The notes under the pieces are model-generated. The model had not been told where the DNA came from and ran no database searches. It saw only the letters and a program-made list of their open reading frames with translations. The position numbers were made by a program, and so were the translations under genes. DNA of 64,000 bases from Hymenobacter perfusus (lineage in GTDB: Bacteria; Bacteroidota; Bacteroidia; Cytophagales; Hymenobacteraceae), in assembly GCF_003944765.1 (NCBI RefSeq), contig NZ_RWIU01000001.1:1240001-1304000 (forward strand), written 5' to 3'. Positions 40,471 through 49,118 of the stretch are shown one piece after another. Every line of letters starts with the position of its first letter. The first letter of the stretch is position 1.

Positions 40471-41850
40471 TCAGTTACTCTTTGGCAGCCAGACGCCGAA
40501 TTCCGTGTGGCCGGGCTCCGATTGTACTTCCAGTTGGCCGCCGTGCTGCTCCACAATGCGCAGGGCAATGTCGAGGCCCAGGCCGGTGCCTTCGCCGGCG
40601 GGCTTGGTGGTGAAGAAGGGCTCCAGGATGCGCGGCAGCACCTCGGGCGGAATCCCGGGGCCGTTGTCGATGATGAACACGCGCACAAAGTCGTTTTCCA
40701 GCCGGGTCCGGATGGTGATTTCGCCCCCGGGTGGCAACGCGTCGAGGGCGTTATCGAGCAGGTTGGTCCAGACCTGGTTGAGGCTGCTGACCTGGCCCTG
40801 CACCGGCGGCAGCGCGGGCGCGTAGTCTTTTGTGATGTGCAGATTTTTTCCGCGCAGCGCGAAGCCCAGCATATTCAGGGTACTGTCCAGGCCGCTGTGC
40901 ACATCGAGCGGAGCGAAATCCTGGCCCCGGTCCATGTGGCTGTACGTCTTCACGTTGGTGACCAGCGTGGTGATGCGGGTACCGGCTTCCTGCACCTCCT
41001 GCACCAGCCGCAGCCCCGTTACCTGGCCTTCCAGCCAGGCCAGGGCCGCCGGCCGCGCCGCCGGAGCCCAATCGGCCAGCACCGGTTGCAGAGTAGTCAG
41101 CGGGAGGCCGGCATCCAGTAGCCCCGCTGCCAGCTGAAACCCATCGGGCACGCCCTGGGTTTCCAGCCAGTCGGCCAGCGCATCCTCCGCGTCGGAGCGG
41201 TCCAGGGCCGAGAGCGTGGACGGCGGATGAACGGTGGTAGCCAGCGCCGTGAGCTGGGTCAGGGCCTCGGGGCTAGGGCAGTGCTGCACCAGCTGCTGCA
41301 ACAGTGCCGGCCGGGCCCGTAAGTTGGTGGCCAGCACCTCGGCGGCCCGCATAATGGCGGCGGCAGGGTTGTTGAGCTCGTGGGCCAGGCCGGCCGAGAG
41401 CTTGCCCAACGCCCGCAGCTTGTCGTCGCGTTCCTGGGCGCGGGCTTCCATACGGGCCCGGTCGCTCATCAGGCTCACCAACCGCTGCACCAGCTCGGGG
41501 CTGGCCTGCTCCAGCGCCGGAAACTTGTCGCGGTGCAGCAGAAACAGCGTGGTTTCGCCCACGGCCACGCCTTCGCCCCGAATTACGCGCAGCCGGGAAT
41601 ACGGCAGCACCCCACTGATACTGCCCGCCTCCACCCGAAAGATAGGTTCCCGATTACCGTTGTGCGCCCCGTAGAACTGCAATCCGCCCGTCAGCACGGC
41701 CATCAGGAACTCGGCCTCATCCCCGGCTCGGGTAATGACTTCATTGGGCATGTAACGGCGGATTTCCCCGTGTTCCTGTAGCCAAGCTAATGTTTCGGGG
41801 GGCAGACCGGCGAAGGCCGTAATGCGGGTAAGAGGTGGAGCAGGCAACAT
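40471..41850 (-). CDS. Sensor histidine kinase with N-terminal cyclic-nucleotide-binding-like domain
   Basis: The product has 459 residues from ATG 41850. Residues 10-130 form a cNMP-binding-like barrel (YMPNEVITRAGDEAEFLMAV, GSISGVLPYSRLRVIRGEGV, ETTLFLLHRDKFPALEQASP). The kinase core follows: H-box LSAGLAHELNNPAAAIMRAA, N-box NQVWTNLLDNALDALPPGGE, G1 IIDNGPGIPPEVLP, and G2 GEGTGLGLDIALRIVEQHGG. No membrane helix is seen, so it is probably a cytoplasmic sensor. The neighbouring response-regulator fusion is its likely partner. Confidence 0.9.
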   Translation of the reverse strand: MLPAPPLTRITAFAGLPPETLAWLQEHGEIRRYMPNEVITRAGDEAEFLMAVLTGGLQFYGAHNGNREPIFRVEAGSISGVLPYSRLRVIRGEGVAVGETTLFLLHRDKFPALEQASPELVQRLVSLMSDRARMEARAQERDDKLRALGKLSAGLAHELNNPAAAIMRAAEVLATNLRARPALLQQLVQHCPSPEALTQLTALATTVHPPSTLSALDRSDAEDALADWLETQGVPDGFQLAAGLLDAGLPLTTLQPVLADWAPAARPAALAWLEGQVTGLRLVQEVQEAGTRITTLVTNVKTYSHMDRGQDFAPLDVHSGLDSTLNMLGFALRGKNLHITKDYAPALPPVQGQVSSLNQVWTNLLDNALDALPPGGEITIRTRLENDFVRVFIIDNGPGIPPEVLPRILEPFFTTKPAGEGTGLGLDIALRIVEQHGGQLEVQSEPGHTEFGVWLPKSN

Positions 41851-41926
41851 GGCGGAAAGGTAAACAAGCGTACCGGTGCAGTCGGTTAATGAGCCAATGT
41901 ACTTTTTACTGCCTTCACAAACTGCG

Positions 41927-41975
41927 TAACAGCACAACAGCCAGCCTTGTAAAAAGGCTGGCTGTTGTGCTGTTA
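41927..41975. terminator. Very stable 22-bp perfect hairpin
   Basis: TAACAGCACAACAGCCAGCC plus TT (41927-41948) is perfectly complementary to 41954-41975 around the loop GTAAA. It lies 13 bases after the stop codon of the T9SS protein gene on the minus strand and is probably its terminator, although there is no long U tract. Confidence 0.75.
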
Positions 41976-41988
41976 TCGTAAACGGCTC

Positions 41989-44145
41989 TTACTGACGGAT
42001 GGCTTTTACGCTATACTGCTGGTGGCCTTGGGTGATGCGCACGAAGTACAAGCCCGCTGGCCAGGTTGCGGCCTGCGGTACCACCAGTGTGCTAGTACCG
42101 GCCTGCAGCATCACAGCCTGCACCAACTGGGGGCGGCCGGTGGCATCCAGCACTTCCAGCGTCGCCGTCCCAGCACTGGTTTGTGGCAGGTACAGCGTAA
42201 GCTCGGTGGTAAAGGGCGTCGGCAGAGCTACCATTGTGCTCCGTAGGCTGCCGGCAACCACGGCCTGCACCGCCGAAAACTGTGCCGCCCCGTTCGTATC
42301 AACCTGCCGCAGACGGTAATACACGACTGCCACTGCATAACGGGCCAGGTTGGCATCAGTGTAGCGGTACTCATGTCGTTGGGTGGTAGTACCATTGCCG
42401 ATAATTTCGGCAAGTGCAGTAAACGTCTGTCCGTCAGTGCTGATTTCTACTACGAAGTAAGCGTTATTCACCTCGGAGGCCGTGGCCCAGACGAGGTGCG
42501 CCTGCTGGCCGGCAGCCCGCGCCGTGAAGGACACCAGCTCTACTGGCAGTGGGGTTACCACAGCGGCGTCCCGGTAGTCCGGCACGGAGTTGCCGTTACG
42601 GTCGGGGTAGCTGGTTACATCGGCGTAGCCTTTGCCCAGGCTGGAGGCATCCAGCAGATCAACCAATCCGTCGCCATCCGTGTCGCGGTAGAATGGGCTG
42701 GTAATATCCAGGAAATTGGGAATTCCGTTGGCATTAGCATCATCAAGCCAGTCACGGGTACCGTTGGTGTTGGCGTCGGTGGCGGGGTAATAGGTACTGT
42801 TGCCCCCGGCCGTTACAAAAGCGGCGGCCCGCACCACCAGATCATCAGAGGAGTAGCCACTGTTGTTGTCATCAAAAGCCTCCATCCAGTCCGGCACTGC
42901 ATCATTATCGGCGTTGGTATCGAGGTAGTCCGGCTTACCGTCGCCATCGGTATCCGGCAGCGTGGTGTAGGCCGCCGTATTCTGAGGCCGTCCCACAGCA
43001 TCCACAGCCTGGGTATATTGCGCATCGGCAGCACTGTACACGGCCCGGAAGCCACTGCTCATCCGGCCATCGGTGCCTTCCACCACGTCCGGAATACCAT
43101 CGGCATCGGCGTCCAGATCAAACTGGTTTATGATACCGTCGCCATCCGCATCCAGCGTGCTGACTACGCCTTTGGCATTGAGCGCCCCGAAATCCGCATC
43201 CTGGTAGTTCAGCACCCCGTCATCGTCCGCGTCGCCGGTGGCATCTACATTATTTGCTTCGGCCGTATCGGCAATACCATCGTTGTCGTCGTCGGCATCC
43301 TGTCTGTCGGTCAGGCCATCCGTATCCTGGTCGTAGTCGAAAGCCAGGTTGCAGGCTTCCATCCTGTTAAGAGCCCCGCCGGTAGAAGCCGTAAAACCCC
43401 AGTAAACCAGTGGGTTATTGGCAAATATGGTGGCAACAAAGTTCTCGGAGTACGTGGCTCGCAGAACATCATTAAAGTATACCTGCAGTGTTTTGGTCTT
43501 TACGTTCCAGGCTACTTTAACCGGGTAGTACGCACCGTTTTCGATGTTAAGCGCTGTGCCCCCGGCATCAACGGCCGCCGGGGTGGCCCGTACGGCCGCG
43601 CCAGCTGAATTCGTAAACGTAAGCGGATTACCGAAGTCCCCATTCTTCACGAGGCCGATATGGTCGGCGGCTATGTCATTGATACCAGTACCGTTGTCGT
43701 AGGTATCAAACTCCACAACCACGGATGGCGAAATAGCGGCCATACCCATATTCTGCCCGCCGCCGCCCAGTGCGTTGGTCCCCACGTTGCTCCGTTGCAG
43801 GGCAAACACCATCCCGTCGCCCCCGTTCCCGTCCCGGGTGCCGAGGTAGACGGAGAAGTTGAATACAAACGACTTAGCCAGCGTAATCTGCTGCAGCCGC
43901 CACACAGAGCCCGATTTGTTACCCGTCTCGGGAGTAAGCGTGAAGCCTCCCGCGCAGGTAGTGCTGGCAACAGCGTCGCCGTTGGTTTTATACAGCGCCT
44001 GAGCACTTGCAGTGTGGGGCTGGGCTGCCGCGAAGGCCGTAGTCAGGCTGCTCAGCAGCAGCAAACGGCGGGACCAGGAAAAGGCTGCTGTCGGCAGTAG
44101 CCGGGCTGGGGAACAGGCAGAGGTGTGTTCGGAGGAAGGGCGCAT
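41989..44145 (-). CDS. Secreted lectin-like, calcium-repeat protein with T9SS sorting domain
   Basis: The product has 718 residues from ATG 44145, with a long signal region ending near AQPHTASAQ. Residues 50-260 resemble an L-type lectin (VWRLQQITLAKSFVFNFSVY, GGDGMVFALQR, VVVEFDTYDNG, VKVAWNVKTKTLQVYFND). From about 265 to 540 follow Asp-rich thrombospondin type 3-like calcium repeats (DTDGLTDRQDADDDNDGIAD, DADGDGIINQFDLDADADGI). A beta-sandwich (LVSFTARAAGQQAHLVWATA) and a type A sorting domain close it (WPAGLYFVRITQGHQQYSVK). It is probably a surface adhesin or sugar-binding protein. Confidence 0.88.
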   Translation of the reverse strand: MRPSSEHTSACSPARLLPTAAFSWSRRLLLLSSLTTAFAAAQPHTASAQALYKTNGDAVASTTCAGGFTLTPETGNKSGSVWRLQQITLAKSFVFNFSVYLGTRDGNGGDGMVFALQRSNVGTNALGGGGQNMGMAAISPSVVVEFDTYDNGTGINDIAADHIGLVKNGDFGNPLTFTNSAGAAVRATPAAVDAGGTALNIENGAYYPVKVAWNVKTKTLQVYFNDVLRATYSENFVATIFANNPLVYWGFTASTGGALNRMEACNLAFDYDQDTDGLTDRQDADDDNDGIADTAEANNVDATGDADDDGVLNYQDADFGALNAKGVVSTLDADGDGIINQFDLDADADGIPDVVEGTDGRMSSGFRAVYSAADAQYTQAVDAVGRPQNTAAYTTLPDTDGDGKPDYLDTNADNDAVPDWMEAFDDNNSGYSSDDLVVRAAAFVTAGGNSTYYPATDANTNGTRDWLDDANANGIPNFLDITSPFYRDTDGDGLVDLLDASSLGKGYADVTSYPDRNGNSVPDYRDAAVVTPLPVELVSFTARAAGQQAHLVWATASEVNNAYFVVEISTDGQTFTALAEIIGNGTTTQRHEYRYTDANLARYAVAVVYYRLRQVDTNGAAQFSAVQAVVAGSLRSTMVALPTPFTTELTLYLPQTSAGTATLEVLDATGRPQLVQAVMLQAGTSTLVVPQAATWPAGLYFVRITQGHQQYSVKAIRQ

Positions 44146-44648
44146 AATAGCAGGAAGCGTACCCGGCGGAACCAGATACAATTGACATTCAGCAGTATGC
44201 ACAAAACTACCAGTCAAACACATGTAACAACACATATAACCAATAAATGCAATTAAGCTAACACTCAGTTCACTACTACCAACAGCTGGTTTTACTAATT
44301 AATCGGGCCGTTTTGGTCGCTTTTTTCAGTCAAATCATGAGTTTGGGCCGTCCGGCAACCCATTTGATCCACTAAATCCGGTTCGTTGTGGGCACGAAGG
44401 TTGAATCAGATGATTTTGCAACAACTTATATATTAGCATCATTATATCAATATAATATAACCTATTGCGGCGGCTGTTTCAGCCCGGCAGTAAAGCGGTC
44501 CAGCCGGCGGTTATACTGCCGGGCTGAAATAGCTGCCGGCCCGGGACCAGCGGGTGGCCCAGCCGCGCATAAATCCGTTTCTTGCCAAACTTTTTGGCCG
44601 CGTGCTGCATTCTTTAGTTTTCCCTCTTTAGTATCTGACCTTACCGGT
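44146..44648. other. Intergenic region between divergent genes
   Basis: These 503 bases contain an AT-rich stretch at about 44400-44465 and the hairpin at 44477-44529. I see no gene in it. It must contain promoters for both radA and the T9SS protein. Confidence 0.5.
44477..44529. repeat. Perfect 16-bp inverted repeat upstream of radA
   Basis: TTTCAGCCCGGCAGTA (44477-44492) is perfectly complementary to 44514-44529, with a 21-base loop. It lies 120 bases before radA, near the end of the AT-rich promoter region. Confidence 0.85.
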
Positions 44649-46037
44649 ATGGCGAAAGTCAAAACCCTTTATTTCTGCCAGAACTGCGGCGCTCAATCGG
44701 TAAAATGGATTGGCCGCTGCCCCAGCTGCGGCGAGTGGAATACCTACGTGGAGGAAGTGGTGGAAAAGGCCGATACGGCTACGGCCGCCAATGCTTGGAA
44801 GGCGTCTTCCTCAGTAGGCACCACCTCCAAAGCCGCCAAGCCCAAGCCGCTGGGCGACATCCTGTACGAGGAGGAGTCGCGCCTGAATACCCACGACGAC
44901 GAGTTGAACCGGGTGCTGGGTGGTGGCCTCGTGCCCGGCTCGCTGGTACTCATCGGGGGTGAGCCGGGCATCGGCAAGAGCACGCTCATGCTCCAGATTG
45001 CCATGCAGCTCAACGGGTTGCGCATTCTGTACGTGAGCGGAGAGGAAAGCGAGCAGCAGATCAAGATGCGGGCCGAGCGCCTGGGCCGCCAGCATCCGGG
45101 CCTTTACATCCTCACCGAAACCAACACCCAGAACATCTTCCGCCAAATCGACCAGCTCCAGCCCAACGTGGTGGTGGTCGATTCTATCCAGACGCTGCAC
45201 AGCACTCTGGTGGAAAGCGGGGCCGGCTCCGTGAGCCAGGTGCGCGAGTGCACCACCGAGCTGCTCAAATATGCCAAGGATACCGGCGTGCCGGTGCTGC
45301 TCATCGGCCACATCACCAAGGACGGCTCCATCGCCGGCCCCAAGATTCTGGAGCACATGGTGGACACCGTACTCCAGTTTGAGGGCGACCGGCACCTGAC
45401 CTACCGCATCCTGCGCACCATCAAAAACCGCTTTGGTTCTACTTCTGAGCTAGGCATTTACGAGATGCAGGGCGCGGGCCTGCGGCAGGTGAGCAACCCG
45501 TCCGAAATTCTGCTCAGCCAGCGCACCGAGGTGCTCAGTGGTCTGGCCATCGGGGCCACGCTGGAAGGCAACCGCCCGTTGCTGGTGGAAGTGCAGGCCC
45601 TGGTAACGCCCGCCACTTACGGCACGCCCCAGCGCTCCTCCACCGGTTTTGATGGCAAACGGCTGCAGATGCTGCTGGCGGTGCTGGAAAAGCGCAGCGG
45701 CCTGCGCCTGGGCCAGCACGACGTGTTCCTGAACATTGCCGGCGGCCTGCGCCTCGAAGACCCGGCCCTGGACCTGGCCGTGTGCGCCGCCGTGGTCAGC
45801 TCCCTCAATGATGTGCCCATCCGGGGCGAAATCTGCCTGGCGGCGGAAGTAGGCTTGAGCGGCGAAATCAGGGCCGTGAGCCGGCTGGACCAGCGGCTGA
45901 GCGAGGCGGAAAAGCTGGGTTTTGCGGAAATGTACATTTCGCAGTTCAACGCCAAAGGACTGGACCTGGCCCGCTACGGCATTCGGGTACACCCGGCGGG
46001 CCGTTTGGATGAGGTTCTGACGGGCTTGTTTGGCTAA
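44649..46037 (+). CDS. radA: DNA repair protein RadA
   Basis: The product has 462 residues from ATG 44649 (MAKVKTLYFCQNCGAQSVKW). The N-terminal zinc finger uses Cys10, Cys13, Cys24 and Cys27. The RecA-like ATPase has Walker A IGGEPGIGKSTLML, Walker B NVVVVDSIQTL and the RadA-specific KNRFG motif. A C-terminal Lon-like domain follows (GLRLGQHDVFLNIAGGLRLE, SGEIRAVSRLDQRLSEAEKL). It drives branch migration in recombination. Length and motifs are complete. Confidence 0.96.
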   Translation: MAKVKTLYFCQNCGAQSVKWIGRCPSCGEWNTYVEEVVEKADTATAANAWKASSSVGTTSKAAKPKPLGDILYEEESRLNTHDDELNRVLGGGLVPGSLVLIGGEPGIGKSTLMLQIAMQLNGLRILYVSGEESEQQIKMRAERLGRQHPGLYILTETNTQNIFRQIDQLQPNVVVVDSIQTLHSTLVESGAGSVSQVRECTTELLKYAKDTGVPVLLIGHITKDGSIAGPKILEHMVDTVLQFEGDRHLTYRILRTIKNRFGSTSELGIYEMQGAGLRQVSNPSEILLSQRTEVLSGLAIGATLEGNRPLLVEVQALVTPATYGTPQRSSTGFDGKRLQMLLAVLEKRSGLRLGQHDVFLNIAGGLRLEDPALDLAVCAAVVSSLNDVPIRGEICLAAEVGLSGEIRAVSRLDQRLSEAEKLGFAEMYISQFNAKGLDLARYGIRVHPAGRLDEVLTGLFG

Positions 46038-46158
46038 GGCCACAGTGGCCCTGCGTCTGCTGAAACCAGGGCGAGGGGCAGCGCATCCTGGTAAAGCCCT
46101 ATTTTTTACCTGAGTGATACAGCAGCTCGACGGGAAGTGTTCAAAACTTTGGTATCGG

Positions 46159-46189
46159 CCGGCGGGTTACGAAAAAAGTAACCTGCCGG
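46159..46189. repeat. Hairpin in the radA to thioredoxin-like gene spacer
   Basis: CCGGCGGGTTAC (46159-46170) pairs with GTAACCTGCCGG with one G-U, around an A-rich loop. It is 120 bases after radA. The rest of this 290-base spacer shows no gene. Confidence 0.55.
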
Positions 46190-46327
46190 ATTGGACTTTC
46201 TTCATCATTACCACGTATCTTCGGAGAAGGAATTGACTTTTACCGCGAATCAACTGACACGGTAGCGTAAAATCCGCCCCCGGAGGTGCGCGGAGTCTGA
46301 TTTCTAACCTGCTAAGCTCCTTTCCCA

Positions 46328-47782
46328 ATGGCCTATAGATCTACCCTTCTTGCCGCCCTGCTCTGGGCTGGGCTGCTGGCTGCCCCGCTGCTGGGCCAGG
46401 CTCAGGGCACCGTCGTGCTGACCGGCAAAGTCAGCGGCCGGACGGCCGATACCGTGGCCGTTTCGGTGCGCGAGAATCCGCTCGACGTGAAAGAGCAGAT
46501 TACGTACGCCCGCCTCGACAGCAAGGGCGAATTTCGGCTGGCCCTCACTGTCAACGGCCCCACCCGCGCCGATCTGGTATATGGCGACGACGTGACCGAC
46601 CTGTTTCTGGAGCCCGGCAACCAGATGGAAGTCCGCTTCAAAGGCTCTGATCTGGCCAGCTCCGTGCGCTACAAAGGCAAAGGCGCGGAGGCCAATACCT
46701 TCCTGACGGAAATGGACGATAAGTTTGTGGAAAACGATGGTTTTCAGGTTCTTCCCGACAACATCACGTTCTATGAAGCTCCGTTTCTGTCCTTTCTGGA
46801 TTACCGTCGCAAGGAGGAAGTGAATTTTCTGGAAGAAAACTCCGAGGGCCTTACCGCCCCTTTTAAAGAGTATGTGAAGGCCGAAATTGCCTATGGCTAT
46901 GCCAACGACCGGCTGACGTTTCAGGATTTGCGCGAACAGGTAGTAGCCACCGAAGGCCGCCTGAAAATGACGCCTTCATACTACGAGTTCCTCAACGATA
47001 AAACCCTGATTAACAATCCGGCGGCGGTGCAGAGTGAGCAGTACCAGGAGTTTCTGCTCAACTATATTCACTATCTGGCCACCAGCAGCGGCAAGCTGCG
47101 CTCGGACCCTGATTTTTACCAGGTGTGCTACGACATGGCCAAAAACCAGCTCACCGGCCCGGCCAAACCTATTGTAATGGGGCGGGTACTGAAAGAATCG
47201 TTCCGGTTCGGGCACGTGAAGCAGTCGGCGGCTATGCTGGAGGATTTCCGCGCGGTGGATGCCAAAAACCAGTACTACCCGCTGCTGAAGCAGGATTTCG
47301 AAACCCATAAGGCCTTCGCCATCGGCTCGCCGGCCCCCGATTTCCGGCTGGTTTCCTCCAAGGGCGACACGCTGAGTCTGAAGAACTTTGCCGGGAAGCT
47401 GGTGTACCTGAACTTCTGGCGCACCACCAGCGGCCTGGCCCTGCGCGACCTGCCCTACGAGGCGGAGCTGGCCAAGAAGTTTGAAGGCAAGAACATCGTA
47501 TTCCTAAACGTTGCGCTTGATGACAACGAGGGGGCCTGGAAGCAGCTGGTTATCAGCAAGAAGCTACCGGGCGTGCACGTCCGGTCGGGCGGTGGGCTCC
47601 GCTCGGCGGTGGCCCGGGCCTACGCCGTGCAGGACGTGCCCAGCTACTTTCTGCTGGCCGAAGACGGGACCTTTCTCAACACCAAGCCCAAGCGCCTGAG
47701 CAGCCGCGCCGCCGTGGACGAAATCAAGGAATCATTCGGCAAAGCCAATACATACAGCAGCTCCATGCCGACGGGCCGGTAG
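46328..47782 (+). CDS. Secreted thioredoxin-like protein without catalytic cysteines
   Basis: This 484-residue protein has a signal peptide (MAYRSTLLAALLWAGLLAAP). An N-terminal DUF4369-like beta domain (VVLTGKVSGRTADTVAVSVR, RADLVYGDDVTDLFLEPGNQ) and a helical middle come before a TlpA-type thioredoxin fold from about 335: AIGSPAPDFRLVSSKGDTLS, LKNFAGKLVYLNFWRTTSGL, FLNVALDDNEGAWKQLV and QDVPSYFLLAEDGTFLN (cis-Pro). The position of WCxxC reads WRTTSGL, so a redox role is unlikely. The architecture is otherwise that of Bacteroidota periplasmic TlpA proteins. Confidence 0.8.
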   Translation: MAYRSTLLAALLWAGLLAAPLLGQAQGTVVLTGKVSGRTADTVAVSVRENPLDVKEQITYARLDSKGEFRLALTVNGPTRADLVYGDDVTDLFLEPGNQMEVRFKGSDLASSVRYKGKGAEANTFLTEMDDKFVENDGFQVLPDNITFYEAPFLSFLDYRRKEEVNFLEENSEGLTAPFKEYVKAEIAYGYANDRLTFQDLREQVVATEGRLKMTPSYYEFLNDKTLINNPAAVQSEQYQEFLLNYIHYLATSSGKLRSDPDFYQVCYDMAKNQLTGPAKPIVMGRVLKESFRFGHVKQSAAMLEDFRAVDAKNQYYPLLKQDFETHKAFAIGSPAPDFRLVSSKGDTLSLKNFAGKLVYLNFWRTTSGLALRDLPYEAELAKKFEGKNIVFLNVALDDNEGAWKQLVISKKLPGVHVRSGGGLRSAVARAYAVQDVPSYFLLAEDGTFLNTKPKRLSSRAAVDEIKESFGKANTYSSSMPTGR

Positions 47783-47806
47783 ATTAGTATTCAAACCTGT
47801 GCTTTC

Positions 47807-47840
47807 AAAATGCCTTTCGCCCTGCGGCGAAAGGCATTTT
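47807..47840 (+). terminator. Intrinsic terminator
   Basis: AAAATGCCTTTCGCC (47807-47821) pairs perfectly with GGCGAAAGGCATTTT (47826-47840) around a four-base loop. It is 25 bases after the stop codon. Confidence 0.85.
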
Positions 47841-47937
47841 GCATTGTTTACAAGCCATCAGTCGATTTTCATTGAAAGCTGCCCGGCCGGTTGGCCGTTG
47901 GGTTTTTCCTATATAATCCGGCCCAGCGTCAGCATTG

Positions 47938-47945
47938 TACCTTTA
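47938..47945 (+). promoter_or_regulatory. Candidate -7 box (TACCTTTA) abutting the radical SAM gene
   Basis: TACCTTTA differs from TAnnTTTG only in the last base. It ends seven bases before ATG 47953, which would make the transcript nearly or fully leaderless. Confidence 0.35.
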
Positions 47946-47952
47946 GCCCCAC

Positions 47953-48975
47953 ATGGCCTCCCTCCTCACCGACGCACTCAATTTTCTCTCGAAAGCTACG
48001 CCCGGCCGCCTCTGGAACGGGGCGCAGGTGGTGGGCGGCTACGCCCTGAGCAAGCTCACGGGTAAAGCGCGCCACTGGGGCCTGCCCGTAGCCCTGAGCT
48101 TCGAGCCCACCACCAGCTGCAACCTGCGCTGCCCCGAGTGCCCCAGCGGCCTGCGCTCCTTCACGCGCCCCACCGGCATGCTACCCGACGAGCTGTTCCG
48201 CAAAACCATCGACGAGGTGGCCTCCCGGCTCTGGTACCTGATTTTCTACTTCCAGGGCGAGCCGTACCTGCACCCCAACTTCCTGGACCTGGTGAAGTAC
48301 GCCGCCGACAAAGGCATTTACACCGCCACCAGCACCAACGCCCACTACCTCAACGACCACAACGCCCGCCGCACCGTGGAAAGCGGGCTGGACCGGCTCA
48401 TTATTTCCCTCGATGGTACCACCCAGGAAGTGTACCAGCAGTACCGTGTGGGCGGCAAGCTGGACAAGGTGCTGGAAGGCACCCGCAACCTGATTAAGTG
48501 GCGGCGGGAGCTGAAAAGCCAGACGCCGCGGGTGGTATTCCAGTTTCTGGTGGTACGGCCCAACGAACACCAGCTTGAGGCAGCGAAGGAGTTGGCCCGG
48601 GACCTGGGCGTGGACGACGTGTGGTTTAAAACCGCCCAGATCTACGATTACCACAACGGCAGCCCGCTCATCCCCACCATCGACTACTACTCGCGCTACG
48701 AGAACCAGGGCGACGGCACCTGGAACATTAAGAACCGCCTGCTCAACCACTGCTGGAAGATGTGGCACTCCTGCGTCATCACCTGGGACGGCCTGGTGGT
48801 GCCCTGCTGCTTCGATAAGGATGCCGAATACCGCCTCGGGGACCTCAAAACCCAGACCTTCCGTCAGCTCTGGCACGGCACCAAGTACCGCAACTTCCGC
48901 GCCTCCCTGCTTAAGGGCCGCGACCAGATTGACATGTGCCGCAACTGCACCGAGGGCACCAAAGTGTGGGGTTAA
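47953..48975 (+). CDS. Radical SAM / SPASM domain protein
   Basis: The product has 340 residues. The iron-sulfur motif CNLRCPEC (C-x3-C-x2-C) lies in SFEPTTSCNLRCPECPSG near residue 55. Further core features are GMLPDELFRKTIDEV, LIFYFQGEPYLHP and LIISLDGTTQEVYQQYRVGG. The C-terminal SPASM-like region carries SCVITWDGLVVPCCFDKD and DQIDMCRNCTEG, which would bind a second cluster. Such enzymes modify peptides or small molecules. No peptide substrate or partner gene is visible nearby. Confidence 0.88.
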   Translation: MASLLTDALNFLSKATPGRLWNGAQVVGGYALSKLTGKARHWGLPVALSFEPTTSCNLRCPECPSGLRSFTRPTGMLPDELFRKTIDEVASRLWYLIFYFQGEPYLHPNFLDLVKYAADKGIYTATSTNAHYLNDHNARRTVESGLDRLIISLDGTTQEVYQQYRVGGKLDKVLEGTRNLIKWRRELKSQTPRVVFQFLVVRPNEHQLEAAKELARDLGVDDVWFKTAQIYDYHNGSPLIPTIDYYSRYENQGDGTWNIKNRLLNHCWKMWHSCVITWDGLVVPCCFDKDAEYRLGDLKTQTFRQLWHGTKYRNFRASLLKGRDQIDMCRNCTEGTKVWG

Positions 48976-49115
48976 CGGTGAACCTGTGAAGTGGTGAGTA
49001 TCCCGGTCCGGCGGAAACTACACCATCATGGCCGGGCAAGCTGATTTCCGGCCAGCAGGGACGACTGAGGAAATATTCCCAATTTCACCTCCTCCGACCT
49101 CACCTTGCCCGCCAC
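48976..49115. repeat. Imperfect word-type palindrome
   Basis: GTGAACCTGTGAAGTGGTGAG on the left is answered loosely by TTTCACCTCCTCCGACCTCACC on the right, filling the space between the radical SAM and XRE genes. Pairing is weak. Confidence 0.4.
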
Positions 49116-49118
49116 GTT

